Shown: positions 1 to 7,360 of the stretch, one piece after another
Numbering within the stretch: the stretch's first letter is position 1
How the letters are laid out: every line of letters starts with the position of its first letter
Assembly: GCA_003550945.1 (NCBI GenBank)
Contig: PULL01000138.1
Coordinates: forward strand, 1-41,849
Source of the DNA: Thioalkalivibrio sp.
Lineage (GTDB): Bacteria > Pseudomonadota > Gammaproteobacteria > Ectothiorhodospirales > Ectothiorhodospiraceae
Direction of reading: 5' to 3'
DNA: 41,849 bases
Made by a program: the position numbers and the translations under genes
Notes under the pieces: generated by a model
What the model was told of the DNA's origin: nothing
The model's input: the letters and a program-made list of their open reading frames with translations, nothing else
Databases searched by the model: none

Positions 1-332
1 ACGCGGTTGCTGACATTGATCGCTGCCTGGTCGGGATCGGTCCCCAGTTCGAAGGACACCACGATGCGCAGGGTTCCGGCGTCGGTCGACGTCGACTCCA
101 TGTAGATCATGTTGTCGACGCCGTTGATCTCCTGTTCCAGCGGGCTCGCCACCGACTCCGCCATCACCTCGGCGGAAGCGCCGGGGAAAGCGGCCGCCAC
201 CAGCACCTGGGGCGGCACCACATCCGGGTACTGTTCCACCGGCAGCGCGTTCAGCGATGCCAGGCCGGCGATGACGATGATGATGGAGATGACCGAAGAG
301 AAGATCGGACGATCGATGAAGAAACTGAGCAT
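1..332 (-). CDS. RND efflux pump inner-membrane subunit, N-terminal part (cut by window edge)
   Basis: This is the start of an HAE1-type resistance-nodulation-division transporter, which uses the proton gradient to export hydrophobic compounds as a trimer in the inner membrane. About 110 residues are present. They begin MLSFFIDRPIFSSVI, the usual short amphipathic segment, followed by transmembrane helix 1 (about residues 10-30). The first porter-domain strand follows, with the family motifs YPDVVPPQV, FPGASAE and NGVDNMIYM. The ATG shares one base with the TGA of the upstream adaptor gene (TGATG), so the two are translationally coupled. The same motifs recur in the second pump of this window at 26520-29669. 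The rest of the gene, including the proton-relay residues, lies outside the window, so substrate and completeness cannot be judged. Confidence 0.95.
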   Translation of the reverse strand, partial: MLSFFIDRPIFSSVISIIIVIAGLASLNALPVEQYPDVVPPQVLVAAAFPGASAEVMAESVASPLEQEINGVDNMIYMESTSTDAGTLRIVVSFELGTDPDQAAINVSNR

Positions 333-1552
333 CAGGGATTACTCACCAGCCGGACCGGTGAGGGCGTCACGGACGTGTCTCCTCCTCCCATGTCTTCTGC
401 GCCACTCCTGGATGACCGGATGGCCACTGGGAGCCCATCCCGCAGTGCGGCCAGACCACTGACAACCACCTGGTCCTCTGCAGCCAGGCCTTCCAGGATC
501 GTCTGCTGGCCCTCGACGATGGGACCCAGGCGCACGTCGCGAGCGTGAACCAGATCCTGTTCAACCACGAATACCTGAGCCCCGGTGCGGCCGTGGCGGA
601 CGGCGTCCCGAGGAATCAGCAGGACATCGCGAAGCAGCCGCACGGGCACCCGAACGCGCACGAACTGACCCGGCGCCAGCACGTACTCGGGATTCTCGAA
701 GATCGCCCGAGCCGACACGGTTCCCGTACGCGGATCCACCGCGCTGTCCGTGAAGTCCAGGTCGCCCGGTGTCGGGTACACGCTGCCGTCCGGCAACAAG
801 AGACGCACCGACCGAGCAACGGCAAGCTGCTCGTCCGTTACACCCTCAGCCGTCAACTCACGCAGGTCCGCTCGCCGCAGCAGCGCGTCGGACTCCGGCA
901 TCGAGAACCGTACGTGAATGGGATCGAGTTGGGAGATCGTGGTCAGCAGGTTGCCGCGCGAGACCAGATTACCCTCGGAGACGGTTTCAAGACCCGTGAC
1001 ACCAGCGACCGGCGCGGCCACCGTGCTCCATTCGAGGTTGAGCGCTGCACTGGCTACGGAGGCATTGGCCCGCGCCACGCTTGCCTGTGCCAGTTCGCGC
1101 TCCGCGAGGGCACGGTCATACTCCCGCCGACTGATGGCATTCTGGTCCAGTAGCCCCCGGATGCGGTCATATTCCCGACGCGCCTGATCGCGCGTCGCCT
1201 GCGCGGTGGCACGCTCGGCCTCGGCGCTCTGCAGGGCGATGCGGAAAGGAGCTGGATCCAGCACGAACAGCGGCTCCCCCTCGTCGACCACCTGACCTTC
1301 CGAAAACAGGCGCTCGATCAGGATGCCCTCGGCCCTCGCCCGGACCTCGACCTCGCGGGAGCCGCGCATGCGGCCTGCGTACTCCTGCTCCACGATCACC
1401 GTACGCGGCTCGAATTGCATCACGTCGACCAGGGTCGGCGGCCGCTGCGGAGCCTCCACATCCCCCTGCCCGCAGGCGCTGAGTGCAAGCAAAAGAGATG
1501 CGGCGAATACCCAGCGCCGAACGTGCAACCTGCCACGCAAACGAGAAGTCAT
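332..1552 (-). CDS. RND efflux periplasmic adaptor (membrane fusion) lipoprotein
   Basis: This is a membrane fusion protein that bridges the RND pump to an outer-membrane channel. At 406 residues it has the usual AcrA/MexA length. I start it at ATG 1552, because the protein then opens with a basic N-terminus, a hydrophobic stretch and a lipobox ending LSAC at Cys27. The open frame continues upstream to 1663, but that part has no signal peptide or homology. The body shows the family order: a lipoyl half-motif around GRMRGSREVEVRARAEG, an alpha-hairpin rich in Ala/Arg/Glu, the second lipoyl half (STVAAPVAGVTG), then a beta-barrel (GQFVRVRVPV). The stop overlaps the pump start by one base. No outer-membrane channel gene is visible, so a channel encoded beyond the window edge or elsewhere must be used. 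Confidence 0.93.
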   Translation of the reverse strand: MTSRLRGRLHVRRWVFAASLLLALSACGQGDVEAPQRPPTLVDVMQFEPRTVIVEQEYAGRMRGSREVEVRARAEGILIERLFSEGQVVDEGEPLFVLDPAPFRIALQSAEAERATAQATRDQARREYDRIRGLLDQNAISRREYDRALAERELAQASVARANASVASAALNLEWSTVAAPVAGVTGLETVSEGNLVSRGNLLTTISQLDPIHVRFSMPESDALLRRADLRELTAEGVTDEQLAVARSVRLLLPDGSVYPTPGDLDFTDSAVDPRTGTVSARAIFENPEYVLAPGQFVRVRVPVRLLRDVLLIPRDAVRHGRTGAQVFVVEQDLVHARDVRLGPIVEGQQTILEGLAAEDQVVVSGLAALRDGLPVAIRSSRSGAEDMGGGDTSVTPSPVRLVSNP

Positions 1553-1712
1553 CGTGAAGCCCCCAAGGATGCGACCAGCCGACCCGACTGCGATATACGC
1601 GGCCCCGGAATCGATCTCGGCCACCGACCGCGCAGCTGTGCACACGCCAAAAAAGGCGGCCACGGCTGGCCGGCGACCGCGACTCGGGATCCTCGCTGTT
1701 TAGCGGTCGAAA

Positions 1713-1733
1713 TCCGAAAACAGTGTTTTCGGA
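1713..1733. promoter_or_regulatory. perfect 9-bp inverted repeat, candidate repressor operator
   Basis: Arms TCCGAAAAC and GTTTTCGGA are perfectly complementary and separated by the 3-bp AGT. The site lies about 160 bp upstream of the efflux adaptor start, in A+T-rich sequence. Its size and symmetry fit an operator bound by a dimeric repressor such as a TetR-family protein. No regulator gene lies beside it in this window, so the binding protein is unknown. There is no T-run after it, which argues against a terminator. Confidence 0.55.
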
Positions 1734-1770
1734 ATGGACCACCATGTCTAATGCGTTATTGGGTGACTAA

Positions 1771-1789
1771 TGATGCATTTTACGCATCA
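1771..1789. promoter_or_regulatory. second inverted repeat upstream of the efflux operon
   Basis: TGATGC and GCATCA form a 6-bp inverted repeat with a 7-bp A+T-rich centre, about 40 bp upstream of the 1713-1733 palindrome. It could be a second operator or part of a promoter. The minus strand reads TTGATG at its outer edge, which resembles a -35 element. This is weaker than the first palindrome and unsupported by any known consensus I can name. Confidence 0.35.
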
Positions 1790-1861
1790 ATCTCCCACTT
1801 CGGTCACTGGCTCATTCCCGAGAGATCTGGCCACGGGTGGCCCGACGGTCCACCGACCGCA

Positions 1862-2335
1862 TCAACGCGTTACACGCATCGTCCGGCCCTGTCCGAGCAC
1901 GCGGACGCGATCACCGGGTGCAAAGAACTGGTTTGGATCCTCCTCCTGTACGACGGAGACGAAGCTCCCGTTGTCCAGGCGCACGGTGATCTCGACACCC
2001 TGACGCCGGCTGACCGCCTCTTCGACACGCTGCCCGGCGATGCCACCGGCCACGGCACCAGCCACGGTGGCCATATCCTGACCGCGGCCGCCGCCGATAC
2101 CCCTGCCGGCAATGCCGCCGAGAACCGCACCGGTACCCGCGCCGACGACACCGTCAGTTCGGCCCTCGATCACCACCGGTGTAACCGACTCGACGTGCCC
2201 CATCTGAACCGTCTGCGCCTGCCGCGCCTCGCCCCGGCTGTACGTGGTCCCGGTGAGTGTTGGCTGGGCACAGCCCGCCAGAACCGCCCCGCTCATGAGC
2301 ACGAGGAAATACACCTTTGTCTTGCTCAACATCAT
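1862..2335 (-). CDS. glycine-zipper (SlyB/Pcp-like) outer-membrane lipoprotein
   Basis: This small lipoprotein has 157 residues. The N-terminus is a signal peptide ending in the lipobox LAGC, with Cys22 as the lipidated residue. The middle (about residues 62-100) is a glycine zipper rich in G-x-x-x-G repeats (GAGTGAVLGGIAG, GAVAGGIAGQ), as in the SlyB/17-kDa antigen family, whose members sit in the outer membrane. The C-terminal part is a small beta-rich domain (EITVRLDNGSFVSVVQ ... FFAPGDRVRVL). An ACAGGAG ribosome binding site precedes two adjacent ATG codons at 2335 and 2332, and either may be used. Family members are linked to envelope integrity and Mg2+ stress, but no specific role can be read here. 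It appears monocistronic. Confidence 0.88.
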   Translation of the reverse strand: MMLSKTKVYFLVLMSGAVLAGCAQPTLTGTTYSRGEARQAQTVQMGHVESVTPVVIEGRTDGVVGAGTGAVLGGIAGRGIGGGRGQDMATVAGAVAGGIAGQRVEEAVSRRQGVEITVRLDNGSFVSVVQEEDPNQFFAPGDRVRVLGQGRTMRVTR

Positions 2336-2380
2336 TTTTCTCCTGTTACCGGCCCTGCACCTTGTTCAAACGCCATGCGG

Positions 2381-2402
2381 TGCACGCGGTCTCCTGCGTG
2401 CA
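2381..2402. repeat. 7-bp inverted repeat in the lipoprotein gene leader
   Basis: TGCACGC and GCGTGCA are perfectly complementary across an 8-bp spacer, 46 bp upstream of the lipoprotein ATG. It could be an operator or a hairpin in the mRNA leader. No known regulator consensus is recognised. Confidence 0.4.
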
Positions 2403-2512
2403 GGATACAATCTACAAGCGTTCTCTGAATACTTTCTGAACGAAAAGATGGTCCAGGGAACCCATGCCGTTTGCACTCCGAAGCCTGCCGCAACGCTGAA
2501 CAATGAAATCCT

Positions 2513-2536
2513 CCCTTCCCCGCAGGCGGGAAAGGG
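2513..2536 (-). terminator. stem-loop downstream of bioA, possible terminator
   Basis: The sequence folds into a G+C-rich hairpin: a 4-bp inner stem with a CAGG loop, one mismatch, then a 6-bp outer stem. It lies about 70 bp past the bioA stop. Read along bioA transcription, no true T-run follows, only a moderately T-rich stretch. It may therefore be a factor-assisted terminator or one of the dispersed intergenic hairpins common in such genomes. Confidence 0.4.
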
Positions 2537-2604
2537 GCTGCGTGACTGCAATTAACCCTGGCCCTCCGGTCTGCCTCCTCCGCGCGATCAAGCCGGGGGA
2601 TGGC

Positions 2605-3963
2605 TCACCGGGATACCGCAAGCTCGATCCCCTCGCGCATCACCTCCACGAGAAAGTCGATCTCCTGTTCGGTAATCACGTACGGCGGCATCAGGTAGCT
2701 GACGTTTCCCAGTGGCCGCAGCAGCGCGCCTCGTTTCAGAGCGTGGCGGTAGATCTCCAGCCCGCGGCGCTCCTGCCAGGGAAACGGCCTGCGGGAGGCC
2801 TTGTCCTGCACGAGTTCCACCGCCGCGATCATCCCGGTCTGCCGCACTTCGGCAACGTGCGGGTGTTCCCGCAAAGGTTCCAGCGCGCGCGCCATGTGCT
2901 GTGCGAGCTCCTGGTTACGTTCGAGCACCGGCTCGCGCTCGAAGATGTCCAGCGTTGCCAGTGCCGCGCGACAGGCCAATGGGTTACCGGTGTAGGAGTG
3001 CGAATGCAGGAAGGCGTTCAGCTTCTCGTAGTCGTCGTAGAAGGCGTCGTAGATCTCATCGGTGGTCAGCGCCAAGGCCAGCGGGAGATAACCACCGGTA
3101 AGTCCCTTCGATAGCAACAGAAAATCCGCTGCAATCGACCCCTGCTCGCAGGCGAACATCGTACCGGTGCGGCCGAAGCCGACCGCGATCTCGTCGGCGA
3201 TCAGGTGGACGCCGTGGCGGTCGCAGGCGTCCCGCAGCAATCGCAGGTACTCGGGATCGTACATGCGCATCGAGCCCGCGCACTGCACCAGCGGCTCGAT
3301 GATCACCGCCGCGGTTTCGTGAGCGTGGGCGGCGAGGGTGGCTTCCATCAGCGCGAACTGGCGCCGCGCGACGTCGGCACAGGTTTCGCCTTCCTCGCGT
3401 TCGAAGCAGTCCGGCCCCGGCACGGTGATCACCGGCATCATCAGTGGCGCGTAGGTGGCGCGATACAGCTCCACCGCACCGACCGCCAGCGCCCCCAGGG
3501 TTTCGCCGTGATAGCTGTTGGTCAGGCAGATGAAGCGCTGCTTTTCCGGTTGCCCGCGGTTCTTCCAGTAATGGAAGCTCATCTTCAGCGCCACCTCGAC
3601 GGCGGCGCTGCCATTGTCGGCGAAGAAGCAGCGGGTCAGTGGTTCCGGCGTCAGTCCGATCAGCCGCTCGGAGAGGCGCACCACCGGTTCGTGGGTGCAG
3701 CCGGCCAGGATCACGTGCTCCAGCTGGTCCAGCTGGTCACGGATCGCCGCGTTGATGGTCGGGTTCGCGTGCCCGAACAGGTTCACCCACCAGGAACTGA
3801 TCGCGTCCAGGTAGCGCCTGCCTTCGAAATCTTCCAGCCAGACGCCTTCGCCCCGCCGGATGGCCAGCATGGGAAGAGTGCCCTCCTCCCCGTAGTCCTT
3901 CATCTGCGTGCAGGGGTGCCACAGAGCCGCGAGATCGCGGCGTTTCAGAGTATTCGAGTCCAT
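2605..3963 (-). CDS. bioA: adenosylmethionine-8-amino-7-oxononanoate aminotransferase
   Basis: This PLP enzyme makes 7,8-diaminopelargonate from 8-amino-7-oxononanoate, normally with S-adenosylmethionine as amino donor, in cytoplasmic biotin synthesis. With start ATG 3963 it has 452 residues. Class III aminotransferase landmarks are SSWWVNLFGHANP near the N-terminus, the phosphate-binding region ADNGSAAVEVA, IADEIAVGFGRTG with the PLP-ring Asp, and the Schiff-base Lys286 in LLSKGLTGGYLPLA. The C-terminal GALLRPLGNVSYLMPPY matches BioA rather than other class III members. The Tyr of the E. coli WHPY motif is Cys here (WHPCTQM), a form I recall from Pseudomonas-type BioA. The ten codons upstream of 3963 look non-coding. 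No other bio genes are nearby. Confidence 0.95.
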   Translation of the reverse strand: MDSNTLKRRDLAALWHPCTQMKDYGEEGTLPMLAIRRGEGVWLEDFEGRRYLDAISSWWVNLFGHANPTINAAIRDQLDQLEHVILAGCTHEPVVRLSERLIGLTPEPLTRCFFADNGSAAVEVALKMSFHYWKNRGQPEKQRFICLTNSYHGETLGALAVGAVELYRATYAPLMMPVITVPGPDCFEREEGETCADVARRQFALMEATLAAHAHETAAVIIEPLVQCAGSMRMYDPEYLRLLRDACDRHGVHLIADEIAVGFGRTGTMFACEQGSIAADFLLLSKGLTGGYLPLALALTTDEIYDAFYDDYEKLNAFLHSHSYTGNPLACRAALATLDIFEREPVLERNQELAQHMARALEPLREHPHVAEVRQTGMIAAVELVQDKASRRPFPWQERRGLEIYRHALKRGALLRPLGNVSYLMPPYVITEQEIDFLVEVMREGIELAVSR

Positions 3964-4058
3964 CCGCGCATTGTAGCGCCGCGGCCGCGGCACCGAAGAC
4001 CCGCCTCGACTTCCTGGGGAGAATGCGCGGCGTTCAAGCCAACCCGGGCAATCCCCGG

Positions 4059-5423
4059 TCAGGGCGCCGCCACCATTCCCGCGTACTCGTCCTCGAAGAA
4101 GAAGCGGTTCTCACCGAAGGCCGGGCGCAGTTGGTCGAGCCAGGTCGCGTTTTCGTCGTAGCGCGCGAAGAACGGCCGCTGCACCCAGTCCGGGTTGCGG
4201 CCCTGCACGAAGCGCAGCGCGAAGACCTTCTCACCGTGAATCTCGGTCACACCCTGGACTTCGACCTTGCCGGGCCCTGCGCTCATCGACGGACCGCGGG
4301 CGGTGCGGGCAAGCCCGGACACCGACTGCATCGCTTCCCGGTAAATCGACCACGCGCGGGCCAGGGGTACCTCGAAGTAGCGGCGGGCGCCGGTATCCCG
4401 CTCGACGAACATGTAGTAGGGGTGGATGCCCGCACCAACCTGCTCGCGCCAGAGCCGTGCCCAGTCCTCGGGCCGGTCGTTGATGTGGGCGAGCAGCGGG
4501 CCCTGCGAGCGGATGGTCACTCCAGTCTCCCGCAAGCGCCGGATCGCCGCCCGAGCGATTGCTGTGTCCAGCTCCCGCCAATGATTGTAGTGCGCCATCA
4601 CCGCGACGTTCTTGCCCCCGTCGACCAGCCGCTCCAGCAGCCGCAGCAGATCGTCGGCATCCGGATCGGTAACGAACCGGTAGGGCCAGAAGGTCAGGGC
4701 CTTGGTGCCGATCCGGAGGTTCTGCACATGGTCGTACTCGGGTGCGAGCAGCGGTTCGAGGTACTGGGCCAGGTTCCGGGTTTTCATCACCATCGGATCG
4801 CCGCCGGTCACCAGCAGGTCGGAGACGTCCGGATGCGCGCGCAGGTAACCCAGGACCTGCTCGACCTCGCTGGACGCCATCCGCAACGCCTTGTCACCAA
4901 CGAACTGCGCCCAGCGGAAGCAGAAGGTGCAGTAGCTGTGGCAGGTCTGCCCCTGGCTTGGGAAAAAAAGTACCGTCTCGCGGTACTTGTGTTGCAGCCC
5001 CTCGATGACCTGTCCCTCGGGGTCACGCGGCCGGTTCAGCTCCAGCTGTCCCGCCGGGTGCGGGTTCAGGGACTCTCGCAATTCCTGCGCCAACCCGGCG
5101 ATTTCCAGCCGCCCAGCCCCGGAGCGGCGCAGTGCGGCCATGCGCTCGAAAGCCTCCGGTTCAAGCATCCCCCGCTGCGGAAAGGTCAGCTGGAAGATCG
5201 GATCGTCGGGTACGCGGGACCAGTCGATCAGTTCGTCGATCACGTACTGGTTCACGCGAAAGGGCAGCACGCTGGCGACCACCTGCATGTCGAAACGCAC
5301 GTCTTCGGGCAGGCGGTACAGAGCGTCGATGCGCTCCAGGCTTCGTTCATTGAATACCTTGAAGCTGCGAGGCTCGATGCTCCCCAGTTCGGGGTCGCGA
5401 AAGAACTTGAGAACTGAGTTCAT
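4059..5423 (-). CDS. KamA-family radical SAM amino acid 2,3-aminomutase, substrate uncertain
   Basis: This radical SAM/PLP enzyme is related to lysine 2,3-aminomutase, which moves an amino group from C2 to C3 by radical chemistry. It has 454 residues. The start ATG 5423 is preceded by a near-ideal AGGAGG at 7 bp; the frame stays open upstream without homology. The 4Fe-4S motif CHSYCTFC has Cys161, 165 and 168. Arg170 matches the residue that binds the substrate carboxylate, and Lys386 in GPGK matches the PLP lysine. The two aspartates that hold the lysine side chain in the clostridial enzyme (Asp293, Asp330) align with Arg342 and Ser379. The substrate is therefore probably not lysine. The protein is longer than EpmB, so an EF-P-modifying role is unlikely. 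It is divergent from a class V PLP enzyme. Confidence 0.85.
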   Translation of the reverse strand: MNSVLKFFRDPELGSIEPRSFKVFNERSLERIDALYRLPEDVRFDMQVVASVLPFRVNQYVIDELIDWSRVPDDPIFQLTFPQRGMLEPEAFERMAALRRSGAGRLEIAGLAQELRESLNPHPAGQLELNRPRDPEGQVIEGLQHKYRETVLFFPSQGQTCHSYCTFCFRWAQFVGDKALRMASSEVEQVLGYLRAHPDVSDLLVTGGDPMVMKTRNLAQYLEPLLAPEYDHVQNLRIGTKALTFWPYRFVTDPDADDLLRLLERLVDGGKNVAVMAHYNHWRELDTAIARAAIRRLRETGVTIRSQGPLLAHINDRPEDWARLWREQVGAGIHPYYMFVERDTGARRYFEVPLARAWSIYREAMQSVSGLARTARGPSMSAGPGKVEVQGVTEIHGEKVFALRFVQGRNPDWVQRPFFARYDENATWLDQLRPAFGENRFFFEDEYAGMVAAP

Positions 5424-5713
5424 ACAGTTCCTCCTGAAGCGGAAAGAGAGAGGGCCGCAAGCGCGGCGGGGGCTCTGCCCCGAGGTGCCGATGACGCGGC
5501 GAGCTGCCGCCAGAAGATGCTTGGTCGCAAAATGTGTTTGCGAAAAACAGTCGGCGAGCCTAACAACCCGGGCGCCCCCTGGCAACCCCTCGCGGCGCCC
5601 CGCCCCGGCCGCTTCACCTTCGCGACACTCCGAACTCCAGTGCGCGGAGCGCGTTCCGGCTTGACCTGCTACGGGAATGTGACAGGCTTGCGAAACCGTG
5701 AATGGAGTCAAAC
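5424..5713. promoter_or_regulatory. divergent intergenic region between the aminomutase and class V PLP genes
   Basis: This 290-bp region holds the start signals of both divergent genes: AGGAGG before the aminomutase and GGAG before the PLP enzyme. TTGACC at 5661-5666 resembles a -35 element for the rightward gene, but I see no good -10 at the right distance. A palindrome (5525-5543) sits in the middle third. No coding sequence is evident. Confidence 0.5.
5525..5543. promoter_or_regulatory. perfect 7-bp inverted repeat between divergent genes, candidate operator
   Basis: Arms TCGCAAA and TTTGCGA flank ATGTG. The site is about 100 bp upstream of the aminomutase ATG and about 170 bp upstream of the class V PLP gene. 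A repressor or activator bound here could control both genes. It is A+T-richer than its surroundings, and no terminator-like T-run follows on either strand. Confidence 0.5.
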
Positions 5714-6835
5714 ATGCACCCGGAATTCCCGCACCACGACATCATCCACCTGAATCACGCCGCCGTCGGACCGTGGCCACTCCGCACCGCAGAGGCCGTG
5801 GCCACTTTCGCGCGCGAGAATGCAGTCACGGGTTCCCTTCACTACGGCGCATGGCTGAAGGTCGAGGAAGCCACCCGCGCGCTGGCCCGCCGCCTGCTGG
5901 GGGCGGCCGACGCGGGCGACGTGGCGTTCGTGAAGAACACCTCCGAAGCGCTGTCGATCGTGGCGTTCGGCATGCGCTGGTCTCCGGGCCAGAACATCGT
6001 GATCCCGAGCGGCGAGTTCCCGTCGAACCGGATCGTGTGGATCAAGGCCGCGGAGCGCTTCGGTTTGAGAGTGCGTGAAGTCGAGCTGCCTTTCGACGAA
6101 CCGGAGGCGGCGCTGCTCGGCGCCTGCGACCGCGACACGGCCTTGCTTTCATGCAGCGCGGTTCAGTTCGCTACCGGTCTGCGGCTGGATTTGGAGCGCC
6201 TCGGGGCCGCTCTGCGCCGGAAGGGCGTGCTGTTCTGCGTCGATGCGATCCAGCACCTCGGCGCCCTGCCCTTCGACGTCGAAGCGGTAAACGCGGATTT
6301 CGTGATGGCGGATGCGCACAAATGGCTGCTGGCGCCCGAGGGCATCGCGGTTTTCCACGTGCGCCCGGAGATGCACGAACGCCTGGTGCTGCAGGAGTAC
6401 GGGTGGCACATGCTCGCGGATGCAGGCGACTACAGCACCTACGAACTCACAGAGGCGGCCGATGCCCGACGCTACGAACCGGGAAGCCCCAACCTGCTCG
6501 GCATTCACGCCCTGCACGCGAGTCTGTCGCTGCTGCTGGAGACCGGGATCGAGGCGATCGCGGCCGACATCGAAACCCGCTGGCAGCACCTGCACGAAGG
6601 TCTGCGGCGACTCGGCTGCCCTATCGTGACCCCGGCTGATCCGAAACGCCACGCGGGCATCCTGACCTTCCTTCCGGCACACGGAAACACGGAATCCCTG
6701 TTTCGGGCACTGCAGCAGCGCCGCGTAATGTGTGCGCAACGGGGCGGCGGCATCCGTTTCTCACCGCATTTCTATCTGCCACTCAAAGCGCTGGACACGG
6801 CGCTGGCCGCGGTCGGGGAGGAGATCGGGGGCTGA
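5714..6835 (+). CDS. class V aminotransferase-fold PLP enzyme (cysteine desulfurase/epimerase-like)
   Basis: This PLP-dependent enzyme of fold type I, class V, has 373 residues. I choose ATG 5714 because GGAG lies 6 bp before it; an in-frame ATG at 5702 has no such site. Landmarks are LNHAAVGPWP at the N-terminus, the phosphate/ring region KNTSEALSIV, VDAIQHLGALP with the PLP-ring Asp177, and the Schiff-base lysine Lys203 in DAHKWLLAPEG. The C-terminal region has a Cys (RRVMCAQRGGGIRFSPHFY) but not the standard SufS/IscS catalytic loop, so a true cysteine desulfurase is unlikely. Relatives include isopenicillin-N-epimerase-like proteins, selenocysteine lyases and kynureninases; the substrate is unknown. 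It is divergent from the KamA-like aminomutase, which suggests a shared pathway. It converges on pilZ with a 45-bp gap. Confidence 0.85.
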   Translation: MHPEFPHHDIIHLNHAAVGPWPLRTAEAVATFARENAVTGSLHYGAWLKVEEATRALARRLLGAADAGDVAFVKNTSEALSIVAFGMRWSPGQNIVIPSGEFPSNRIVWIKAAERFGLRVREVELPFDEPEAALLGACDRDTALLSCSAVQFATGLRLDLERLGAALRRKGVLFCVDAIQHLGALPFDVEAVNADFVMADAHKWLLAPEGIAVFHVRPEMHERLVLQEYGWHMLADAGDYSTYELTEAADARRYEPGSPNLLGIHALHASLSLLLETGIEAIAADIETRWQHLHEGLRRLGCPIVTPADPKRHAGILTFLPAHGNTESLFRALQQRRVMCAQRGGGIRFSPHFYLPLKALDTALAAVGEEIGG

Positions 6836-6880
6836 GAGAATCAGGCGGTGCAATGAGCGCGCATACCGCCGCAGGCACCA

Positions 6881-7228
6881 TCAGAGGGTGTGGGTGCGCC
6901 CTGTGGACTGCAGCATGCCACCGAGGTGAGTCTCGATCAGGCGACGGGTGGCGCCCTTGTCGTTGGGGCTGAACTGCACGCCGATGCCCCGGGAACGGTT
7001 GCCCTGGGCGCGGGGCGGGGTAATCCACACGACCTGGCAGGGCACCGGAATGCGCTCGGGCTCGTCCAGCAGGGACAACAGTACGAAGACCTCGTCGCCC
7101 AGGCGAAACGGCTTGTCGGTGGGAATAAAGAGCCCGCCGTTGGTCAGAAAGGGCATATACGCGGCAAACAGGGCCGACTTCTCCCGTATCGCCAGCGTCA
7201 GAATGCGCCCTCTCGCAGGTGCCGTCAT
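6881..7228 (-). CDS. pilZ: type IV pilus assembly PilZ-domain protein
   Basis: This is a single PilZ domain of 115 residues, at the end of the fab-holB gene string just as in Pseudomonas, where PilZ is needed for type IV pilus assembly. The fold shows ILTLAIREKSALFAAYMPFLTNGGLFIPT followed by beta strands ending GIGVQFSP. The RxxxR and D/NxSxxG cyclic-di-GMP motifs of most PilZ domains are not intact, which is known for this pilus-assembly subfamily; the protein probably acts through partners such as FimX/PilB. The start ATG 7228 has GAAG before it. It is the last gene of the minus-strand string. No other pil genes are in the window. Confidence 0.88.
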   Translation of the reverse strand: MTAPARGRILTLAIREKSALFAAYMPFLTNGGLFIPTDKPFRLGDEVFVLLSLLDEPERIPVPCQVVWITPPRAQGNRSRGIGVQFSPNDKGATRRLIETHLGGMLQSTGRTHTL

Positions 7229-7360
7229 CGTTTCTTCACAACCTCGCCGTGCCGAACGGTTCGGGATTCAGCCGGTGGCCGCTTCGATTGTCTTCGCAAC
7301 CACCGTAGCCTCCGATTATCGCCGGTTTTTTTGCACCAATGCCAGTGCCGGGCGCGGGGC

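Larger units (their letters stand above)
1553..1861 (-). promoter_or_regulatory. upstream region of the first RND efflux operon
   Basis: This 309-bp gene-free stretch lies between the adaptor start and the end of the lipoprotein gene, both on the minus strand. Its distal half, about 1700-1800, is much more A+T-rich than its surroundings and holds two inverted repeats annotated separately. The proximal part shows a G-run just before the adaptor ATG that can act as a weak ribosome binding site. I see no convincing protein-coding sequence in it. It is most simply the promoter/operator region of the efflux operon. Confidence 0.6.

Noticed and set aside
4023..5417. A 464-codon frame antisense to the aminomutase
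   Set aside because: It has no recognisable domain and mirrors the stop-poor antisense frames seen over other G+C-rich genes here.
5661..5689. TTGACC as a complete promoter for the class V PLP gene
   Set aside because: No acceptable -10 sequence occurs 15-19 bp downstream, so only a -35-like match can be claimed.
7300..7327. A T-run (TTTTTTT) after a CCG/CGG pair, possible plus-strand terminator
   Set aside because: The stem is only about three base pairs, and no plus-strand gene ends there.
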